A DNA stretch of 64,000 bases, from NCBI RefSeq assembly GCF_036226365.1, contig NZ_CP108462.1, positions 744,001-808,000 on the forward strand. The letters are read 5' to 3'. Of the stretch, positions 59,330-64,000 are shown piece after piece (positions within the stretch are counted from its first letter, which is position 1; the number at the start of each line of letters is the position of its first letter). A program made the position numbers and the translations under genes. Origin of the DNA: Streptomyces sp. NBC_01262 (GTDB lineage: Bacteria; Actinomycetota; Actinomycetes; Streptomycetales; Streptomycetaceae). The notes under the pieces were generated by a model. That model saw only the letters and a program-made list of their open reading frames with translations. It ran no database searches and was not told the origin of the DNA.

Positions 59330-61123
59330 ATGTCGCTACGCGCCCTTCCCCATGCCGATCCGGGTGTCCCAGACACCCGCTCCGGCTTCCGTTTCCTTCT
59401 CTGGCTGGAGAAACGCCAGATCCGCAGCCAGATCGCGGCCGCCTTGTGGGGAACGCTCCACATGGCGGCCGTGGGCTCGTTCCCCGCCGTGGTCGGGTTC
59501 GCGGTCCAGTCCGTCGTCGACCACTCCGGGCGGCGGCTCGCGACGGCCGGGGGGCTGATGCTCGCCCTCGGCGTGCTCACCGCGCTGGGCGACACCATGC
59601 TGCACCGCACGGCCGTCACCAACTGGATCACGGCGGCCGCGCGGGTGCAGCTGCTGCTTGCCCGCAAGACCGTCGAGCTGGGCTCGGTCCTGACCCGGCG
59701 GGTCGCGGCGGGTGAGGTGATGGCCGTGAGCACCGGCGACGTCGAGAAGATCGGCTGGTTCGTCGAAGCCCTCGCCCGCTTCACCTCCGCGCTCATCGCG
59801 ACCATCGGTATCGCCGTCGCCCTGGTCCTCTACCAGCCCGCGCTCGGGGGCCTGGTGGCGGCCTGCATCCCCGTGCTGGCGTTCGCCGTGCTTCCGCTGC
59901 TGCCCCGCGCCACCCGGCGCGCGGACGAGCAGCGGGAGAAGGCCGGGAAGGCCACCGCCCTGGCCTCGGACACGGTGGCGGGACTGCGCGTGCTGCGCGG
60001 CATCGGCGGCGAGGAGCTGTTCCTCGCCCGCTACCGGCACGCCTCGCAGGAGGTCCGGACAGCGGCGGTGCGCAGCGCGCGCATGTGGGCGCTGATCAGC
60101 ATGATGCAGGTCGTGCTGCCGGGTCTGCTGCTCGTCGGCGTCGCCTGGTACGGGGCCCGGCTGGCCCTGGACGGGCGGATATCGGTGGGTGAGCTGGTCA
60201 CGGTCTACGGCACCGTGGGCTTCCTGATGTTCCCGCTGCGCGGCTTCGAGGAGATCGCCATGGCGTACTCCTTCTCCCGGCCCTCGGCGAAGCGGGCGGC
60301 CCGGGTGCTCTCCCTGGAACGCGGGGCGTCCTCCGTGACGTCCACCGTGGCCTCCGGCGGTGAGGACACCGCGCCGGCAGGAGATCTCTACGACCCGGCG
60401 ACCGGACTGCTGGCACCGGCCGGCCTGCTGACCGCCGTGGTGTGCGGCGACCCGGACGCGGCCGGACGGCTGGCCGACCGGCTCGGCGGGCACAGCCCGG
60501 AGCGCAAGGACGACGACCCGTCTGTGCTGCTGGGCGGCACCGCGCTGGACGCGCTGCCGCTGGCTCTGGCCCGCACCGCCGTGCTGGTCCAGGACAAGGA
60601 CCCGGTGCTGCTGTCCGGGACCCTGCGGGAGCTGCTGGACATCCCCTCGTCCGGAACGGTGGATCCTTCGACGGCTCTGGCCGCCGCGCAGTGCGGCGAT
60701 GTCCTGGACGCCCTGGCCCAGGCCTCGGTGGATGATTCGGGAGACCCGATGCGGACCCGGATCACCGAGCGCGGACGCTCGCTGTCCGGCGGACAGCGCC
60801 AGCGCCTCGCGCTGGCGCGCTCGCTGGTCACCGACCCGGAGGTGCTGGTCCTCGACGAGCCGACCAGCGCCGTCGACTCGCACACCGAGGCCCGGATCGC
60901 CCAGGGCCTCAAGGAGCTCCGGGAGGGGCGCACCACGGTCGTGTTCGCCTCCAGTCCGCTGCTGCTCGACCGTGCCGACCGGGTGGTGTTCATCGCCGAC
61001 GGATCCGTGCGGTCGGTCGGTACCCATCATGAGCTGCTCCACGGCGACCTGGCCTATCGCGCCGTCGTCACCCGCGAGACCGAACTCGAACTCGAGCTTG
61101 AGAAGGCAGAGGAATCAGCATGA
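59330..61123 (+). CDS. ABC exporter subunit 1 (degenerate nucleotide site, intact signature)
   Basis: A 597-residue fused permease–ATPase. Six membrane helices occupy residues 30–310. In the ATPase domain Walker A is replaced by AVVCGDPDAAGRLADRL (no GKS/T), and the H-loop position reads VFASSPLLLDRAD. The signature SLSGGQRQRLALARSL and Walker B VLVLDEPTSAVD are intact. It cannot bind ATP normally by itself and must pair with the next gene product. Start ATG 59330; its stop overlaps the partner's ATG. Confidence 0.9.
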   Translation: MSLRALPHADPGVPDTRSGFRFLLWLEKRQIRSQIAAALWGTLHMAAVGSFPAVVGFAVQSVVDHSGRRLATAGGLMLALGVLTALGDTMLHRTAVTNWITAAARVQLLLARKTVELGSVLTRRVAAGEVMAVSTGDVEKIGWFVEALARFTSALIATIGIAVALVLYQPALGGLVAACIPVLAFAVLPLLPRATRRADEQREKAGKATALASDTVAGLRVLRGIGGEELFLARYRHASQEVRTAAVRSARMWALISMMQVVLPGLLLVGVAWYGARLALDGRISVGELVTVYGTVGFLMFPLRGFEEIAMAYSFSRPSAKRAARVLSLERGASSVTSTVASGGEDTAPAGDLYDPATGLLAPAGLLTAVVCGDPDAAGRLADRLGGHSPERKDDDPSVLLGGTALDALPLALARTAVLVQDKDPVLLSGTLRELLDIPSSGTVDPSTALAAAQCGDVLDALAQASVDDSGDPMRTRITERGRSLSGGQRQRLALARSLVTDPEVLVLDEPTSAVDSHTEARIAQGLKELREGRTTVVFASSPLLLDRADRVVFIADGSVRSVGTHHELLHGDLAYRAVVTRETELELELEKAEESA

Positions 61124-62901
61124 TCGGCGTCAAGCCGCCGGAGTACGATCCGGCCGCGCCGCAGCAGAGCACGACCCTGCCGGTCGGCTCGCCCGCCACC
61201 GTGCGCGCGTACGTGGGCGAGCTGGCCCGCCGGCACCGCGGCGACTTCGTGCTGCTCATCGCCGTCAACTCGGTCGCGGTCATCGCCTCGATGGCCGGTC
61301 CGTATCTCCTCGGCCGGCTGGTGGAGGATCTGTCGACCGGCGTCCGGGATCTTCATCTGGGGCGCACCGTCGCCCTGTTCACGGTGGCGCTGGCCGTGCA
61401 GGCGGCGTTCGTACGGCTGGTGAGGCTGCGCGGCGCGATTCTTGGCGAGCGGATGCTGGCCGATCTGCGCGAGGACTTCCTCGTACGGTCGGTGGGGCTG
61501 CCGCCGGGCGTGCTGGAGCGGGCGGGCACCGGGGATCTGCTGTCGCGGATCACCACGGACATCGACCGGCTGTCCAACGCGATGCGCGAGGCGGTTCCAC
61601 AGCTGGCCATCGCCGTGGTGTGGGCGGGCCTGCTGCTGGGGGCACTGGCCGTCACCTCGCCGCCGCTGGCGCTGGCGGTGCTGGTCGCGGTGCCGCTGCT
61701 GGTCGTCGGCTGCCGCTGGTACTTCCGGCGTGCCCCTTCGGCATACCGCTCCGAGGCGGCCGGCTTCGCGGCGGTCTCGGCGGCGCTGACCGAGTCGGTC
61801 GACGCCGGCCGGACCATCGAGGCGCACCGGCTCGGCGCGCGCCGCGAAGAGATGTCCCGGCTGCGGATCAGGCAGTGGGTGGCCTGGGAGCGGTACACGC
61901 TGTGGCTGCGCAGTGTGCTCTTCCCGGTCATCAACTTCACGCACGTCCTGATCCTCGCCTCCGTGCTGATGATCGGCGGGACCTTCGCCCTGCGCGGCTG
62001 GATGTCGGTGGGCGATCTGACGACCGGCGCGCTCTACGCGCAGATGCTGGTGGACCCCGTCAATCTGATCCTGCGCTGGTACGACGAACTCCAGGTGGCC
62101 CAGGTGTCGCTGGGCCGGCTGGTCGGGGTGCGTGAGATCGAGCCGGACGGCGCGGACGAGCTGCTCTCGCCCGACGGCCGGGATGTGCGCGCCAACGAGG
62201 TGCGTTTCGGCTACCGCGCGGGCAGCGACGTGCTGCACGGAGTCAGCCTGCGGGTGCGGCCCGGCACCCGGCTGGCGCTGGTCGGCCCGTCGGGCGCCGG
62301 CAAGTCCACCCTGGGCCGGCTGCTCGCGGGGATCTACGCCCCGCGCACGGGCGAGGTGACGCTGGGCGGGGCCGAGCTGGCGCGGATGCCGGCCGAGCGG
62401 GTACGCACGCATGTGGCGCTGGTCAACCAGGAGCACCATGTGTTCGTCGGCTCGCTCCGCGACAACCTGCGGCTCGCCCGGGCCGGGGCGGACGACCCGG
62501 AGCTGTGGGAGGCCCTGGAAGCGGTGGACGCCGACGACTGGGCCCGCGGCCTCGACGACGGCCTGGACACCGAGGTCGGCTCCGGCGGCGCCGCGCTGAC
62601 CCCGGCCCAGGCCCAGCAGGTCGCCCTGGCCCGGCTGGTCCTCGCCGACCCGCACACTCTGGTGCTCGACGAGGCCACCTCGCTGCTCGACCCGCGCGCC
62701 GCCCGGCACCTGGAGCGGTCCCTCGCCCGGGTGCTGGACGGACGCACGGTGGTCGCCATCGCCCACCGGCTGCACACCGCTCATGACGCGGATGTGATCG
62801 CGGTGGTCGAGGACGGCCGGATCAGCGAGTTCGGCAGCCACCACCAGCTCGTCGAGGCGGACGGGGCGTACGCGGCCCTGTGGCGCTCCTGGCACGGCTA
62901 G
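61120..62901 (+). CDS. ABC exporter subunit 2 (intact Walker A, degenerate signature)
   Basis: A 593-residue fused permease–ATPase. Walker A LVGPSGAGKSTLGRLL, Walker B LVLDEATSLLD and H-loop AIAHRLHTA are intact, but the signature LSGGQ is ALTPAQAQQVALARL. Because an ABC site pairs the Walker A of one subunit with the signature of the other, this subunit plus subunit 1 make exactly one good site. ATGA overlap with subunit 1 supports a heterodimer. The substrate is unknown. Confidence 0.92.
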   Translation: MIGVKPPEYDPAAPQQSTTLPVGSPATVRAYVGELARRHRGDFVLLIAVNSVAVIASMAGPYLLGRLVEDLSTGVRDLHLGRTVALFTVALAVQAAFVRLVRLRGAILGERMLADLREDFLVRSVGLPPGVLERAGTGDLLSRITTDIDRLSNAMREAVPQLAIAVVWAGLLLGALAVTSPPLALAVLVAVPLLVVGCRWYFRRAPSAYRSEAAGFAAVSAALTESVDAGRTIEAHRLGARREEMSRLRIRQWVAWERYTLWLRSVLFPVINFTHVLILASVLMIGGTFALRGWMSVGDLTTGALYAQMLVDPVNLILRWYDELQVAQVSLGRLVGVREIEPDGADELLSPDGRDVRANEVRFGYRAGSDVLHGVSLRVRPGTRLALVGPSGAGKSTLGRLLAGIYAPRTGEVTLGGAELARMPAERVRTHVALVNQEHHVFVGSLRDNLRLARAGADDPELWEALEAVDADDWARGLDDGLDTEVGSGGAALTPAQAQQVALARLVLADPHTLVLDEATSLLDPRAARHLERSLARVLDGRTVVAIAHRLHTAHDADVIAVVEDGRISEFGSHHQLVEADGAYAALWRSWHG

Positions 62902-62927
62902 GCCCTGTCCGGGGGCGCCGGCGTGGT

Positions 62928-63722
62928 CTAGCCGAGCACGTTGAGCGCCCCCACGGCGCCTGCGACGCCGAGGAGGAAGAAGACCGGGGTCAGCACCTTG
63001 ATCTCGACCCAGCTGCCGGCCCGGAATCGCATGAACTTCGGCGGTCCCAGTGGGTACCAGCGCTTGCGCCCTATCGGTATGGGCCACAGGATCGGGCAGC
63101 CGGAGACGGTCAGGGCGTCGCCGATGCAGTGCACCAGGGCGCCCAGCACGATGGGCAGGCCGATCCACAGGTAGTGCTGGCTGGGGTCGGTGAAGAGCCA
63201 GCCCTTGCCGTTCTCCGTGCTGTCCAGCACATCGGCGAGCATCCAGGCGCTGGTGGCGCCGAGCAGCCAGATCAGGATGTCGCTGGAGGCCCGGGCCTGC
63301 TTCCACAGCAGGCCCTCCAGGGCGAGCACCATGTGGACGAAGAGGATCGCCAGCACCGCCCAGCGGCCGCCCCACCAGGCCGCCGCCGAGCAGCCGCCAC
63401 CGAGCAGGACAGCCCAGACCCAGGTGTGGGTGAGCGTGCGGTGGCCGCCGGAGCGGCGCGGGTCGGCGGTCGACCGGGTCGCCGTGTAGGTCGCGTAGGA
63501 GATCTTGTCGATGATCTCGCACAGCGCGCGCGAGACCGGGCCGAAGGCCCGCGATATGGTCGCGGCCTTGTGGTCGAGGTCGGGGGCGAGAGCCGCCCCC
63601 GCGCAGATCAGGGCACCGACCACGAGCGTCGGCCAGGGCATGGGGTTGTCCAGCGCGGCGGCCGCCGCGCCCACCCCCAGCCATGCTGTCGCTCCGGACA
63701 GTGAGTGCGCCGGTCCCATCAT
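62928..63722 (-). CDS. YdjM-type membrane-bound metal-dependent hydrolase
   Basis: A 264-residue multi-pass membrane protein of the YdjM family (inner-membrane putative hydrolase). Conserved acidic/His motifs are MGPAHSLSGATAWLG, ALAPDLDHKAATISRAFGP and GGHRTLTHTWVWAVL, and a later VHCIGDALTVSGC. About five to six hydrophobic segments. ATG 63722 or the adjacent ATG 63719 is the likely start; the frame extends further but without family resemblance. Homologues are often DNA-damage or lipid associated; function uncertain. Confidence 0.82.
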   Translation of the reverse strand: MMGPAHSLSGATAWLGVGAAAAALDNPMPWPTLVVGALICAGAALAPDLDHKAATISRAFGPVSRALCEIIDKISYATYTATRSTADPRRSGGHRTLTHTWVWAVLLGGGCSAAAWWGGRWAVLAILFVHMVLALEGLLWKQARASSDILIWLLGATSAWMLADVLDSTENGKGWLFTDPSQHYLWIGLPIVLGALVHCIGDALTVSGCPILWPIPIGRKRWYPLGPPKFMRFRAGSWVEIKVLTPVFFLLGVAGAVGALNVLG

Positions 63723-63855
63723 GTTCTGGCCCCGCCCCTTTCGGCCCGCCTGCAGGCGGAGTTGACGCGTAATCGACGGCACACCATACCGCCGGTTGAT
63801 CTTCCGCTGTGCCGCCGGTTCCCTCCCCGGCCCCTGAGGCAGGCAAGATGGTGGG

Positions 63856-64000
63856 GTGACCCTTATCGATCAGCTGCCTTCCGAGGCCGACCCCGATGCC
63901 CTGTTCGAATCGTTCTCGACTTGGGCGGAGAGTCAAGGCATCGCGCTCTACCCCGCTCAGGAGGAGGCGCTGATCGAGGTCGTCTCGGGTGCGAACGTGA
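63856..64000 (+). CDS. DEAD/DEAH-box helicase, N-terminus only (cut by window end)
   Basis: The first 48 codons from GTG 63856 read TLIDQLPSEADPDALFESFS then TWAESQGIALYPAQEEALIE and VVSGANV. This is the start of the large actinobacterial DEAD/DEAH helicase (DUF3516 type): the LYPAQEEALIEVVSG.NV block is the Q-motif region just before Walker A. The gene continues beyond the window. Confidence 0.75.
   Translation, partial: MTLIDQLPSEADPDALFESFSTWAESQGIALYPAQEEALIEVVSGANV

Noticed and set aside
1..64000. tRNA or rRNA genes and CRISPR arrays
   Set aside because: No cloverleaf-like segment, rRNA signature or regularly spaced repeat was recognised on reading either strand. A covariance-model scan would be decisive and was not possible.

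Overview
The window is high-GC DNA with dense, often start/stop-overlapping genes, TTGACN–TAGNNT promoters, an AfsA/ArpA-type signalling locus, a SARP regulator, a DasR-like operator and the short GC-rich intergenic hairpin repeat typical of the genus. It is almost certainly from a Streptomyces chromosome. All family assignments come from reading motifs; no database search was possible.

Region 1 (1–3.2 kb): a DHA2-type drug exporter (MFS) and a divergent MarR regulator share a nested palindromic operator. Then comes a gene-poor scar holding the last codons of a yjbQ gene, the last codons of an L-serine dehydratase gene, a small tandem repeat and a truncated unrecognised gene.

Region 2 (3.3–26.8 kb): a biosynthetic gene cluster of unrecognised product, without polyketide synthase or NRPS. 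A leftward operon encodes an FAD-binding protein, two ATP-grasp ligases and an EamA exporter. A rightward, tightly coupled operon encodes a GNAT acyltransferase, acyl-adenylate/CoA ligase, aldehyde dehydrogenase-fold enzyme, creatinase-like M24 protein, DegT/StrS aminotransferase, split transketolase (one N subunit, two different C subunits), Asp/Glu racemase, two iron-type alcohol dehydrogenases, M20 hydrolase and a second EamA exporter. Control is by a SARP, two ArpA/ScbR-type TetR proteins, an AfsA butyrolactone-type signal synthase and a HAD protein. Near-identical AT-rich boxes (ARE-like) lie before the SARP, the first TetR and the afsA/TetR pair. The cluster is bracketed by an ~83-bp imperfect direct repeat of the 3' end of yjbQ, which suggests an inserted island.

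Region 3 (27.3–33.7 kb): intact yjbQ, then a sulfonate-utilisation operon (ssuC-ssuB-ssuA-ssuD) preceded by a tiny, apparently leaderless Cys-containing leader peptide, then a DasR-like site, a degenerate GH3-like protein and a flavoprotein.

Region 4 (33.8–51.3 kb): a complete L-rhamnose regulon. Leftward: ABC importer rhaT-rhaP-rhaQ-rhaS, mutarotase rhaM, a secreted BNR_4 beta-propeller protein and two tandem LacI regulators. Rightward: isomerase rhaI, aldolase/dehydrogenase fusion, kinase rhaB, lactate oxidation lutABC and a class IV aminotransferase. Together they import rhamnose, convert it to rhamnulose-1-phosphate, cleave it to DHAP and lactaldehyde, and oxidise the latter through lactate to pyruvate.

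Region 5 (51.3–64 kb): mostly chromosomal genes: a PolA-like DNA polymerase, DoxX protein, MarR-controlled ABC exporter, DctA-type carrier, secreted PNGase A-like amidase, a broken L,D-transpeptidase-like gene, a heterodimeric ABC exporter with complementary motif losses, a YdjM-type membrane protein, and the first codons of a DEAD/DEAH helicase at the right edge.
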